Below are positions 35,478-44,591 of a stretch of DNA of 64,000 bases, piece by piece (position 1 is the first letter of the stretch; every line of letters begins with the position of its first letter). The position numbers and the translations under genes were made by a program. The stretch is taken from the NCBI GenBank assembly GCA_024104275.1, contig JAGGHK010000009.1:1-64000 (forward strand), given 5' to 3'. Below the pieces are notes generated by a model. The model saw nothing but the letters and a program-made list of their open reading frames with translations, made no database searches and had not been told where the DNA came from. The DNA is from Bifidobacterium sp. GTDB taxonomy: Bacteria; Actinomycetota; Actinomycetes; Actinomycetales; Bifidobacteriaceae.

Positions 35478-35678
35478 ATGGACGAAAAAACATTGGTAGA
35501 CAAGCTTTCGAAGGTTACTACCATCACTGATTTGCAGGAAGTTGCCAAGGAGCTTGGCAAGCCGATGACCGTTGAACAGGCCGACAAGGCGTTGAGCCGC
35601 CTCTTCGGCGCCGAGAACGATACGGGCGAACTGATGGGTGATTCCGTGGCGAAGGCGGCCAAGGACATCTTCGGCTGA
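35478..35678 (+). CDS. Small acidic protein of unknown function (66 aa)
   Basis: I do not recognise this protein. It starts at the ATG 35478 after GAGGAG and ends FG-stop. It is acidic, without membrane segments or Cys, and predicted mostly helical (LVDKLSKVTTITDLQEVAKE, then VEQADKALSRLF). The short helical start followed by a Gly-containing tail loosely recalls Nif11-type leader peptides, but no modification enzymes are nearby, so I do not call it a bacteriocin. It has its own promoter and two terminators, so it is a compact monocistronic unit. Confidence 0.7.
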   Translation: MDEKTLVDKLSKVTTITDLQEVAKELGKPMTVEQADKALSRLFGAENDTGELMGDSVAKAAKDIFG

Positions 35679-35711
35679 GTTATCGCTCTGTTTGTTTTTA
35701 AACGACTTGGG

Positions 35712-35797
35712 CTTATTCACTACTCTTTCGTGAATAAGTCCAATTTTTTTAAAAAAAATGCTGGGGTCTATCCGCTGATATCAACGGACAGACCCCA
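35712..35797. terminator. Two consecutive terminator hairpins
   Basis: First: CTTATTCAC (35712-35720) pairs with GTGAATAAG (35730-35738), then CCAA and seven T. Second: TGGGGTCTATCCG (35762-35774) pairs with CGGACAGACCCCA (35785-35797) with one mismatch, then ATATTTTTT. The first ends the small gene. The second can serve both it and the convergent pntB. Confidence 0.85.
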
Positions 35798-35824
35798 ATA
35801 TTTTTTATTGATTAGTTTTCACTC

Positions 35825-37213
35825 TCACACCGCGTTGGAGATGGCCTCCACGCTGGCTTTCGCGTCGCCGAAGAGCATCGATGTGTTGTCGTTGAAGAAC
35901 AGCGGGTTCTGCACGCCGGCGTAACCGGTGCCCATGGAGCGCTTGAGCACGACGACCTGCTTGGCCTCCCAGACGCGCAGCACGGGCATGCCGGCGATGG
36001 GGGAATTGGGGTCTTCTGCAGCAGCCGGGTTGACGGTGTCGTTGGCGCCGATGACGAGGACGACGTCGGTGTTGGCGAAGTCGTCGTTGATCTCGTCCAT
36101 TTCCATGACGATATCGTAGGGCACCTTGGCTTCGGCCAGCAACACGTTCATATGACCGGGCAAACGCCCTGCCACCGGGTGGACGGCGAATCGGACCTCG
36201 ACGCCTTGAGCGCGCAGCTTTTCGACCAAGCCGGCCACGGCCTGCTGGGCCTTGGCCACGGCCATGCCGTAACCGGGGGCGATGATCACCGAGTTGGCGT
36301 TCTTGAGCATTTCCGCCACGTCAGAGGCGTTGGTTTCGTGCACTTCGCCGGTGATCTCCTTGGCATCGCTCGATTTGGCGGGTTTCTCACCGAAACCGCC
36401 GAGGATGACGGACATGAACTTGCGGTTCATGGCCTTGCACATCAGGTAGGAGAGGATGGCGCCGGAAGCGCCGACCAGCGAACCGGTGATGATCAGCAGG
36501 TTGTTGTCGAGCATGAAGCCCGAAGCGGCCGCAGCCCAGCCCGAGTAGGAGTTGAGCATGGAGATGACCACGGGCATGTCGCCGCCGCCGATGGCCGCCA
36601 CCATGTGCAGGCCGAGCAGCAGCGCCAGGACGGTCATGATGGCCAGAGGCCAGATCGATTGTGTCGGGATGAACCATGCGATCATTGCAATCATGACAAT
36701 CAACACGACCAGATTGATGATGTTATGGCCGGGGATGATCAACGGCTTGGACTTCATCTTGCCCGCCAGCTTGAGGTAGGCGATGATGGAGCCGGTGAAG
36801 GTCACGGCGCCGATCAAGACACCGATGTAGATCTCAGCCAGATGTGCGCCGTTCGGGTTCTTTTCGGTCAGCCACGAGTTGTAGCCGATCAGAACGGCCG
36901 AGATGCCCACGAAGCTGTGGAGCATCGCGATCAGTTCCGGCATCTGCGTCATCTCGACGGTGCGTGCCTTCCAGATGCCGAAGGATGCGCCGACGATGAA
37001 GACCAGTGCGATCAAGAGGGCCGTCACCCAGACTGGACGTTGGGAATCAGCGAGCGCCAGAGCGATGGTGGCGACGATGGCGATGAACATGCCAAGCATA
37101 CCGAGAATGTTGCCGCGACGGGCGGTTTCCTGCTTGGAAAGGCCGGCCAGGGAGAGGATGAAGAGCACTGCCGCCAGCAAGTAGGCGGATTGGGCAATGG
37201 ATTCAAGTGTCAT
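35825..37213 (-). CDS. pntB: NAD(P) transhydrogenase beta subunit
   Basis: A 462-residue membrane subunit of the proton-translocating transhydrogenase that moves hydride between NADH and NADP+. Residues 1-260 are about nine hydrophobic helices. The C-terminal domain III binds NADP(H): [52 protein letters not shown] and [13 protein letters not shown]. The ATG at 37213 is four bases past the pntA stop and follows AGGAAGGA; an in-frame ATG at 37225 lies inside pntA. Confidence 0.96.
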   Translation of the reverse strand: MTLESIAQSAYLLAAVLFILSLAGLSKQETARRGNILGMLGMFIAIVATIALALADSQRPVWVTALLIALVFIVGASFGIWKARTVEMTQMPELIAMLHSFVGISAVLIGYNSWLTEKNPNGAHLAEIYIGVLIGAVTFTGSIIAYLKLAGKMKSKPLIIPGHNIINLVVLIVMIAMIAWFIPTQSIWPLAIMTVLALLLGLHMVAAIGGGDMPVVISMLNSYSGWAAAASGFMLDNNLLIITGSLVGASGAILSYLMCKAMNRKFMSVILGGFGEKPAKSSDAKEITGEVHETNASDVAEMLKNANSVIIAPGYGMAVAKAQQAVAGLVEKLRAQGVEVRFAVHPVAGRLPGHMNVLLAEAKVPYDIVMEMDEINDDFANTDVVLVIGANDTVNPAAAEDPNSPIAGMPVLRVWEAKQVVVLKRSMGTGYAGVQNPLFFNDNTSMLFGDAKASVEAISNAV

Positions 37214-37217
37214 GATT

Positions 37218-38789
37218 TCACGCATCCTTCCTGAACATGCTGAGCATTCGGTAGGTCACCAGGAACCCGCCGAACACGTTGATCGAGGCGATGGCCGCCG
37301 AAATCACGGCGAGCACCGTCACCAGCGTGTTGGTTGAGCCGATCTGCAGCAGCGAGCCGATGAGGATGATGCCGGAAATGGCGTTGGTCTGGCTCATCAG
37401 CGGTGTGTGCAGCGAGTGCGTGACGTTGGATACGACATAATAGCCTACGAAAATCGCGAGGATGAAGATCGAGAATGTCATCAGCAGCTTCATGTCGGCG
37501 AAAGCCAGCGCGATGGCGAGCAGAATGGCCGCAACGGCCATGAGCACGGTGTTGCGCTTGCTCTTCTGCGCCGCAATGGCCGCTTCCTTGGCCTTGGCGG
37601 CTTCCTGCTGCGCTTTTTTCTCCTCGGTGGTCAGCTTTGGCTTGTCGTCGGTCTTGGCTGCGGCGGATACCGCAACCTTGGGCGGCGGCCAAAGAATTTC
37701 GTTTTCCTTGGTCACGGTCATGCCGCGCTGCACCTCGTCGTCGAGGTCGAGAACGACTGTGCCGTCCTTCTTCGGCGTCAAAAGCTTCATCAGGTTGACC
37801 ACGTTGGTGCCGTAAAGCTGCGAGGTCTGCTGGGGCATGCGGCTGGCGAGATCGGTATAGCCGATGATGGTCACGCCGTTGTCGGTGGTGATCTTCTTTC
37901 CGGGCTGGGTCAGCTCGCAATCGCCGCCGCCGCTTGCCGCGAGGTCGACGATCACCGAACCGGGCTTCATACCGGCCACCGCGTCCTTGGTGATGGTCAG
38001 GACGCCCTGCCCGCGCACCAGAGCGGTGGTGATGACGATATCGGCGTTGGCGGCCTCCTTGGTGTAAAGCGCGAGTGTCGCCTTCTCCTGTTCGTCGCTT
38101 AACGCCTTGGCATAACCGGTGTCCGATTTCTCCTGCTGGGCGCCTTCCGCTCGCACGAATGTCGCGCCAAGCGATTCGATCTGTTCCGCGGCTTCGGGGC
38201 GAACGTCGAAGGCGCGAACCTCGGCGCCCATCGATGCGGCCGCACCGATGGCGGCCAGACCTGCCACGCCGCCGCCGATGACGAAGACCTTGGCCGGAGC
38301 CGTCTTGCCGGCCGCGGTGACCTGTCCGGCGAACATGCCGCCGTAGGATTCCGCGGCCTCGATGACCGCGCGATAGCCGGAGACGTTCGACATGGTCGAC
38401 AGCACGTCCAGCGACTGCGCTCGCGAAATACGCGGCACAGCGTCCAACGCCAGAGCCGTGATATTGCGATGTGCGAGAATGTCGAGCAGCTTGGCGTTGC
38501 TGTGCGGTGCGAGGCGCGAAACCAGCATCGCGCCCGACTTCATGCGGGCGATTTCGTCGGGCGTCGGGGTGTCGACGGTGGCGACGATATCGGCGTTCCA
38601 GGCGTCCGCAGCTTTGCAGATCGTCGCGCCGGACTCTTGATAGTTGGAGTCCGAGAAGCTTGCCTCTTGACCGGCTGAGGTTTCGATGGAGACATCATAA
38701 CCGAGCTTTTTGAGCTGGCCAACGGTTTTTGGCGTCGCCGCGACCAGCCGTTCGTCCGGCGTTGTCTCCTTGGGTATTCCGATAATCAC
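37218..38789 (-). CDS. pntA: NAD(P) transhydrogenase alpha subunit (fused PntAA-PntAB type)
   Basis: A 523-residue protein. Residues 1-380 are the NAD-binding domain I ([60 protein letters not shown]). After a Lys/Ala-rich linker, three or four hydrophobic helices (420-520) form the membrane part, as in E. coli PntA. The start is GTG at 38789 after AAAGGAG. It is co-transcribed with pntB. The pair generates NADPH at the expense of proton-motive force. Confidence 0.96.
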   Translation of the reverse strand: MIIGIPKETTPDERLVAATPKTVGQLKKLGYDVSIETSAGQEASFSDSNYQESGATICKAADAWNADIVATVDTPTPDEIARMKSGAMLVSRLAPHSNAKLLDILAHRNITALALDAVPRISRAQSLDVLSTMSNVSGYRAVIEAAESYGGMFAGQVTAAGKTAPAKVFVIGGGVAGLAAIGAAASMGAEVRAFDVRPEAAEQIESLGATFVRAEGAQQEKSDTGYAKALSDEQEKATLALYTKEAANADIVITTALVRGQGVLTITKDAVAGMKPGSVIVDLAASGGGDCELTQPGKKITTDNGVTIIGYTDLASRMPQQTSQLYGTNVVNLMKLLTPKKDGTVVLDLDDEVQRGMTVTKENEILWPPPKVAVSAAAKTDDKPKLTTEEKKAQQEAAKAKEAAIAAQKSKRNTVLMAVAAILLAIALAFADMKLLMTFSIFILAIFVGYYVVSNVTHSLHTPLMSQTNAISGIILIGSLLQIGSTNTLVTVLAVISAAIASINVFGGFLVTYRMLSMFRKDA

Positions 38790-39073
38790 AGTTGCTCCTT
38801 TCTTGGGGGCAGTGACGGCAATGCATCACATCTGCAATACAACTTCTCTGTTGTTGTTGGTGGTGTCCCTTCTTCGGGCACTTATACCCAACAGTATAGT
38901 CAGTTATTGCACGTTTGTATTAGAAAACGATATTTTGTGGTGATCCGATATCATCTGGTAAATCGGCTCGTTTTCTTATTTTCTTTCCGTTTATTGTTTT
39001 GTTGAGCCGTTAAGCAGAAAGCCCTGTGGGCTTCCTGTAGCCGAGGTGGGCGCGCTGACGCGCGCGAAGACAG

Positions 39074-39104
39074 AATCGAACCTTGCGCTACTCAAGGTTC
39101 GATT
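39074..39104 (-). terminator. Hairpin overlapping the xseB stop codon
   Basis: AATCGAACCTTG (39074-39085) pairs with CAAGGTTCGATT (39093-39104), 7-base loop. The xseB TAG lies in the loop/stem. There is no strong T run on the minus strand, so termination may be partial. Confidence 0.55.
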
Positions 39105-39414
39105 GTGTCCCAGCCGTCGCCGCTGTCGACTGCTGCTCGGCCTCGGCGTTTTCGAGCTTCGCGCGTACCTCGTTCAACAGGCTTTGCGCGCGCTTGGCCA
39201 GCGCTTCGCCGACCTCCCACTGGTGCATCGATTGGTCGAGGTTGAGCCCGCCGGCCTCCAGCGCCTGCACGGCCTTGATGAGGTTGTCGCGTGCCTCTTC
39301 GTACGGCATTTTCGCGATTTGGTCGCGTTCCTTGTCGGTGAGGCTTGAAGCGGGGGCGGTTGCCTTTGCGTCTTTTGTTTCGTCGTCTGTTGAATCGTTG
39401 GTTGTCGCTGCCAT
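39088..39414 (-). CDS. xseB: Exodeoxyribonuclease VII small subunit
   Basis: A 108-residue protein; the core from about 35 to 90 is the XseB helical hairpin (MPYEEARDNLIKAVQALEAG, then GLNLDQSMHQWEVGEALAKR). The N-terminal 30 residues are an acidic Thr/Asp/Ala-rich tail, longer than usual. It partners XseA to degrade single-stranded DNA. The start follows AAAGGA, 115 bases after the xseA stop. Confidence 0.94.
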   Translation of the reverse strand: MAATTNDSTDDETKDAKATAPASSLTDKERDQIAKMPYEEARDNLIKAVQALEAGGLNLDQSMHQWEVGEALAKRAQSLLNEVRAKLENAEAEQQSTAATAGTQSNLE

Positions 39415-39529
39415 AATCAGTCCTTTGTATTCTGTTTCTCGTTGATTGGGTTATTGAATTTTCGCGGTATTGAAAAGTCGGGTGTCGTGGTTTTATCTGT
39501 TATCAAATCATGACGATCCTGTTTCCTTT

Positions 39530-40849
39530 TTATTCCGGGTTCACGGTTTTCGCCTCGGTGACCACCTCGCCTCTCTTCAAGGTCAGGGTCAGTGCGTCGC
39601 CGGGGGAGACCGCGGAGGCGTCGTCGAGCACATGTCCGTCGGCCGCTTGCACCACCGCATACCCGCGGTCGAGCGTGGATTGCGGGCTCAGGGCGCTGAG
39701 GCTGGCATGCAGCTTTTCGATGGTCAGGCTGGCGTCGTCCACGATTCGGGTCAGTCCCAGCTGCATACGCTGTACCGATTCATCGAGGAACCGTTGATGC
39801 GGCTCAAGCATCGTCTGCGGATGCGTGAGGCTCGGCCGGTTGGCATAGCCTTCGATGACGCGGATTTCGTTGTCGACCCGGGCACGCACGCGCATGTTCA
39901 TCTGTGCGCGGGCGTTGGCGATGAGCTGCCATTGCTCGCGCACGTCCGGCACCACTTTCTTCGCGGCGTCGGTGGGGGTGGAGGCGCGAAGGTCGGACGC
40001 CAAATCGATCAGCGTCCAATCGTCCTCGTGGCCCACGGCGGAGATAATAGGAGTCTCGCACGCTGCGGTGGCACGCACCACGCCTTCGTCGGAGAAGCCG
40101 ATGAGGTCTTCGAAGCTGCCGCCGCCACGGGCGACGATGATGACATCGACCTCGGGGTCCGTGTCAAGCTTTTGAATCGCGGCGATGACGTCGGACGGGC
40201 ATTGCACGCCCTGCACGTGGGCGTGAACAACCTTGAATTTCACGGCCGGCCAACGCAGATTGACATTGGTGATGACGTCGCCTTCCGCACGTGCTTGCGG
40301 GGCGCAGATCAGGCCGATGCATTTCGGGAATTCGGGCAGCTCGACCTTGTTTTCGGCGTCGAAGAGGCCTTCGCCTTTGAGTTTCTTGCGCAGCTCGTCA
40401 ATCTGGGCCTTGAGGTCGCCGGCGCCGATACGACGGATGTCGTCGGCCACGAAGCTCAGGCGCGTGGCTTTGATCCAGATGTCCGGCTTGCCGTGGATGA
40501 CCACGCGGTCGCCCTGATGGAAATTCGAGGCCATCGCCACGAAATTGCGGAATCCCATCACCGAAATGGAGATGTCCTCGAAATTGTCGCGAAGGGTGAT
40601 ATAGCCGGAACTGGCGCGGCGCATGTTGATCTCGACGATCTGTCCCTCGACCCACGAACCGGGCCAACGTTTCACGGCATCGTGGTATTTCTGGCTGACC
40701 ACACTGACCGGCCACGGGTTCTCTGGCGTGGTGTCCCGTGCCAACCGCGGCAGCTGGTCTGGTCGTCTCCGGGTCGCCGGGCCCGTATCGTCGCTGGAAT
40801 AGGCGCTTTGATTGGGTGCCGTATACCCATATCTCGTATTGAATGTCAT
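39530..40849 (-). CDS. xseA: Exodeoxyribonuclease VII large subunit
   Basis: A 439-residue catalytic subunit for bidirectional single-strand DNA degradation. The N-terminal OB-fold is at about 45-145 (WVEGQIVEINMRRASSGYIT, LRDNFEDISISVMGFR). The catalytic domain includes PKCIGLICAPQARAEGD, DVIIVARGGGSFEDLIGFSD and PIISAVGHEDDWTLIDLASD. The C-terminus has the coiled-coil region and LDRGYAVVQ. I chose the ATG at 40849 (MTFNTRYGY) after GAGGA; the frame opens earlier at 40906 without support. Confidence 0.95.
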   Translation of the reverse strand: MTFNTRYGYTAPNQSAYSSDDTGPATRRRPDQLPRLARDTTPENPWPVSVVSQKYHDAVKRWPGSWVEGQIVEINMRRASSGYITLRDNFEDISISVMGFRNFVAMASNFHQGDRVVIHGKPDIWIKATRLSFVADDIRRIGAGDLKAQIDELRKKLKGEGLFDAENKVELPEFPKCIGLICAPQARAEGDVITNVNLRWPAVKFKVVHAHVQGVQCPSDVIAAIQKLDTDPEVDVIIVARGGGSFEDLIGFSDEGVVRATAACETPIISAVGHEDDWTLIDLASDLRASTPTDAAKKVVPDVREQWQLIANARAQMNMRVRARVDNEIRVIEGYANRPSLTHPQTMLEPHQRFLDESVQRMQLGLTRIVDDASLTIEKLHASLSALSPQSTLDRGYAVVQAADGHVLDDASAVSPGDALTLTLKRGEVVTEAKTVNPE

Positions 40850-41048
40850 GGTTCCACAATCCTCTTTATGAAGGACAAGGGCTGCTATCTTGAGACTTGA
40901 TATCAAGATTTCTTGAGACGGTTGGGAAAAAATTGAGGCATAAGGCGTGGCGCCGTATTTTCAAAAACTTCACAAATTTTTCTTGATTGTTAATTTCCGC
41001 ACTATTCCGCCATTATTACTAAATCTGGGGGAGAAACGCGGTCACAAT

Positions 41049-41080
41049 CCCTAGATATAGTATCTAGGGCGTTGTATAGT
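41049..41080 (+). promoter_or_regulatory. Perfect palindrome in the nrdD promoter, candidate NrdR-type operator
   Basis: CCCTAGATA-TAG-TATCTAGGG spans 41049-41069 with perfect 9-bp arms. A TATAGT -10 lies at 41075-41080, so the palindrome covers the -35 zone. AT-rich paired boxes upstream of ribonucleotide reductase genes are usually NrdR sites; the exact match to the NrdR consensus is partial. Confidence 0.5.
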
Positions 41081-41174
41081 GAGGGAAGACACAGAAAGTT
41101 ACACGCGTGTGATTTCATCCATGTGATTTGTAGGATTCTGTGTCGGTTTCTTTGTTTTTAGAGGAAGGTGAGTG

Positions 41175-43571
41175 ATGCAGGCTCAAGTTCTGGATACGCC
41201 GGCAAACCCAACAACGGCGACGAAAACCGTGTTGGTGGAAAAGCGTGACGGTCGTATCGTTGATTTTGACCCGGTGAACATCATCGCAGCAGTAAAGTCG
41301 GCTTTTAAGGATCTCGACAAGGAAGTTGGGCCCGAGGAAGAGCAGATGATTCGCGATCTTGCCAACGGCATCGAAGGCGAGGTCAAGGAGCGTTACAGCG
41401 GCCCGGCCAAGATCGAGGACATCCAAAATCTTGTCGAACATGGCCTGGTCGAGAACCATCTTTACGACGTCGCCCGCAACTATACGAACTATCGCCTCAA
41501 CAAAGACATTGACCGTGCCAAGGCCACCGATATCAACGCCGCCGTCGACCGTCTGGTCAACAAGGACGAGACGCTGGTGCGTGAGAACGCGAACAAGGAT
41601 TCCAACGTCTACGCCACCCAGCGCGACCTGCTTGCCGGCGCCGTTTCCAAGGCCTCCGCCTTCTCGATGCTCCCGAAGCGCGTGGCCAACGCCCATATGA
41701 AGGGTGACATCCATTTCCATGACGCCGACTACTCGCCGTTCACCGCCGAGACCAACTGCAGCCTGCCGAATTTCGCTGACATGCTTCACAACGGTTTCGA
41801 GCTTGGCAACGCGATGATGGACACCCCGAAGTCCATCGGCACCGCCGCCACGCAGATCACGCAGATTATCAAGGACATCGCGGGCGACCAGTACGGCGGC
41901 CAGACCGTCAACCGCGCCGACGAGATGCTTGATGAATACGCCCGCAAGGACTATAAGAAGTTCCTTGACCAGGCCCACACCATGATTCCGGACTCCATGC
42001 CGGAGGACGTGGCTCAGGAGATTGTCGACGGACTCAAGGCCAACGAGCCGAAGACTCTACACTTCGACGCTGACCGCAAGCCGATTCCGCAGGATACTCC
42101 GTTCCACACCGATGCGCCTCGCATGGAGCAGATTCGCGAGATCTATGCCAAGATCATGACCCGCAAGGCCATCTACGACGCCATGCAGACCATGGAATAC
42201 CAAATCAATTCCAACCGCGTCTCCAACGGCCAGACCCCGTTCGTCACCGTCGGCTTCGGCCTCGGCACCTCGTGGTTCTCCCGCGAGATCACCCGTTGCA
42301 TCTTCCTGGTGCGTATCCTCGGCCTCGGCCGCGACCATCACACCGCGATCTTCCCGAAGCTCACCTACGCGATCAAGCACGGCATCAACTCCGAGCCCGG
42401 CGACCCGAATTACGACCTGAAGCAGCTCGCGCTCGAGTGCTCCACCAAGCGTATGTACCCTGACATCCTCTTCTATGAGAACCTTGTCAAGATCACCGGC
42501 TCCTTCAAGGCGCCGATGGGCTGCCGTTCGTTCCTGCCTGCCTGGACCAACCCCGACACCGGCAAGGAAGAAGAGGAAGGCCGCATGAACCTTGGCGTCG
42601 TCACCGTAAACATTCCGCGCATCGCGTTGGAATCGCGCGGCGACAAGGATCGTTTCTGGAAGATCTTCGACGAGCGTATGGATGTCGCCCACGAGGCCAT
42701 GCAGTTCCGTATCATGCGCTGCAAGCAGGCCAAGCCCATCAATGCTCCGACGCTGTATCGCTACGGTGCCTTCGGCCGTTTGGATGCCAACGACAATGTC
42801 GACCAGCTCTTCAACCGCGACCGTGCCACCGTTTCGCTCGGCTACATCGGCCTGTACGAAGCGACCAGCGTCTTCTACGGCAAGGATTGGATGACCGACC
42901 ACAGCTGGGACGAGGAAGGCAAGGAATTCGCTCTTTCGATCGTCAAGAAGATGAACGAGCTGTGCGCCAAGTGGGCCAAGGAAGAGGGCTATCATTATTC
43001 GCTCTATTCCACGCCCGCCGAGTCGCTGACCGACCGCTTCAACCGCATGGATCGCGAGAAGTTCGGCCGCGTGCCGGGAGTCACCGACCATGACTTCTAC
43101 ACCAACTCCTTCCACTATCCGGTCTGGCTCTCGCCGACCCCGATGGAGAAGCTCGACTACGAGAAGGATTTCCCGTACTACGCTTCCGGCGGGTTCATCA
43201 ACTACTGCGAGTTCCCGACTCTGCAGACCAATCCGAAGGCGCTCGAGGCCGTGTGGGATTACGCCCACAACATCGGCATCGGCTACCTCGGCACCAACAC
43301 CCCGATCGACCACTGCTACGTCTGCGGTTTCGAGGGTGACTTCGAGCCCACTGAGGAGGGCTTCAAGTGCCCCGAGTGCGGCAACTCCGACCCAGACAAG
43401 TGCAACGTCACCAAGCGCACCTGCGGCTACCTCGGCAACCCGGTGCAGCGCCCGATGGTGCACGGCCGTCACGAGGAGATCACGCATCGTGCCAAGCACA
43501 TGAGCGGCGAGACCGGCCATGTGATGCTGAAAGACGGCACCGAGCGCGAATGGTACGAAGAAGCCAAGTAG
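41175..43571 (+). CDS. nrdD: Anaerobic ribonucleoside-triphosphate reductase (glycyl radical)
   Basis: A 798-residue class III ribonucleotide reductase that makes deoxyribonucleotides without oxygen. Residues 15-110 are an ATP cone (VEKRDGRIVDFDPVNIIAAV). The C-terminus has the zinc site (CYVCG, then CPECG) and the glycyl radical loop KRTCGYLG with Gly751. The ATG follows GAGGAAGG; a GTG directly before it would add one residue. It is followed by the activase nrdG after 79 bases. Confidence 0.96.
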   Translation: MQAQVLDTPANPTTATKTVLVEKRDGRIVDFDPVNIIAAVKSAFKDLDKEVGPEEEQMIRDLANGIEGEVKERYSGPAKIEDIQNLVEHGLVENHLYDVARNYTNYRLNKDIDRAKATDINAAVDRLVNKDETLVRENANKDSNVYATQRDLLAGAVSKASAFSMLPKRVANAHMKGDIHFHDADYSPFTAETNCSLPNFADMLHNGFELGNAMMDTPKSIGTAATQITQIIKDIAGDQYGGQTVNRADEMLDEYARKDYKKFLDQAHTMIPDSMPEDVAQEIVDGLKANEPKTLHFDADRKPIPQDTPFHTDAPRMEQIREIYAKIMTRKAIYDAMQTMEYQINSNRVSNGQTPFVTVGFGLGTSWFSREITRCIFLVRILGLGRDHHTAIFPKLTYAIKHGINSEPGDPNYDLKQLALECSTKRMYPDILFYENLVKITGSFKAPMGCRSFLPAWTNPDTGKEEEEGRMNLGVVTVNIPRIALESRGDKDRFWKIFDERMDVAHEAMQFRIMRCKQAKPINAPTLYRYGAFGRLDANDNVDQLFNRDRATVSLGYIGLYEATSVFYGKDWMTDHSWDEEGKEFALSIVKKMNELCAKWAKEEGYHYSLYSTPAESLTDRFNRMDREKFGRVPGVTDHDFYTNSFHYPVWLSPTPMEKLDYEKDFPYYASGGFINYCEFPTLQTNPKALEAVWDYAHNIGIGYLGTNTPIDHCYVCGFEGDFEPTEEGFKCPECGNSDPDKCNVTKRTCGYLGNPVQRPMVHGRHEEITHRAKHMSGETGHVMLKDGTEREWYEEAK

Positions 43572-43650
43572 CCTGGTAGTTCTATAGGCAAAGAGTAAAG
43601 GCGGTTCATCGTTCGGTGTGCCGCTTTTACTTTGCTTGAAAGGAGTAGCG

Positions 43651-44379
43651 ATGGGAAAGCTTGCGGGTGGCAGGCTGCATGATTTCGCGTCGGATGAGCA
43701 GAACCGTGGACCTTGGATTCCGACGGTCTACGCCAACAATCCCAAGGCCGGTCAGTGGACCAGCGGCAGGCTCAGCCACGACATGATCGCCGACTACAAG
43801 CCGCTGGTGATGACCGACGGTGAGGGGATTCGCTGCTCCGTCTACGTTTCCGGTTGTCCGTTCCACTGCGTGGAATGTTTCAATGAATCCATTTGGGATT
43901 TCCAGGCAGGTCATCCCTATACGCAAGGGTTTGAAGACCGGGTTATCAAGGACCTGGGCAACGAGGTGGTCCAAGGTATTACATTTCTCGGGGGCGAACC
44001 ACTACTCAACACCGGCGTGTTACTGAAGCTCTCCAAGCGTATCCGCAAGGAATTCGGACATTCCAAAGACATCTGGTGCTGGACCGGCTATACATGGGAA
44101 GAGCTGATGCGCTCCGGCGAAAGCGCCGACAAACTTGAGCTGCTGAGCTACGTGGACATACTCGTGGACGGCCGCTATATGAAGGACCATCACGACTCGC
44201 TGCTCCAATTCCGTGGCTCCAGCAACCAGCGCATTCTCGACGTGCCCGCCTCGTTGCGCGCTCACGACGAAACCGGTACGCTGACGCCCGTCATCTGGCC
44301 CAAACTGCACGACCAGCACCGCTTCATCCCTGAGGTCTACGGCAAGGATCGTTCGGCAGGCGAAGGCGCCGCCAGCTAA
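43651..44379 (+). CDS. nrdG: Anaerobic ribonucleotide reductase activating protein (radical SAM)
   Basis: A 242-residue radical SAM enzyme that generates the glycyl radical on NrdD. The iron-sulfur cluster Cys motif is CPFHCVEC (C69, C73, C76). TFLGGEPLLN is the SAM-binding GGE motif, and DIWCWTGYTWEEL and DILVDGRY are typical of NrdG. At 242 residues it is longer than the 155-180 of many NrdG; the extra is N-terminal (about 45 residues) and C-terminal. The ATG follows AAAGGAG. Confidence 0.95.
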   Translation: MGKLAGGRLHDFASDEQNRGPWIPTVYANNPKAGQWTSGRLSHDMIADYKPLVMTDGEGIRCSVYVSGCPFHCVECFNESIWDFQAGHPYTQGFEDRVIKDLGNEVVQGITFLGGEPLLNTGVLLKLSKRIRKEFGHSKDIWCWTGYTWEELMRSGESADKLELLSYVDILVDGRYMKDHHDSLLQFRGSSNQRILDVPASLRAHDETGTLTPVIWPKLHDQHRFIPEVYGKDRSAGEGAAS

Positions 44380-44591
44380 TTGCGATAACACGTATTTGCA
44401 TGAATCATTACGTTTGTCAAGAGATGAAAGTCACAATGTTGCCTCTGTGAGCTGAATCATTGGAATGCATCCAGCTGCTGGGTTGTGCCGCGACTAATCT
44501 GACTAAATAGTATGTGTGTAAACTCACAGTGTTTTGAGCGTCGGATTGCGCAAAACGTGGCGGGTTTACGGAAACGGTAAAGGATTCAGGC

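Noticed and set aside
35478-35678. The 66-residue gene as a bacteriocin precursor
   Set aside because: No Cys, no modification or transport genes nearby; only a loose leader-like look.
39001-39087. GC-rich sequence after pntA as a riboswitch
   Set aside because: It lies upstream of pntA only on the far side and contains just the simple xseB hairpin; no conserved aptamer recognised.
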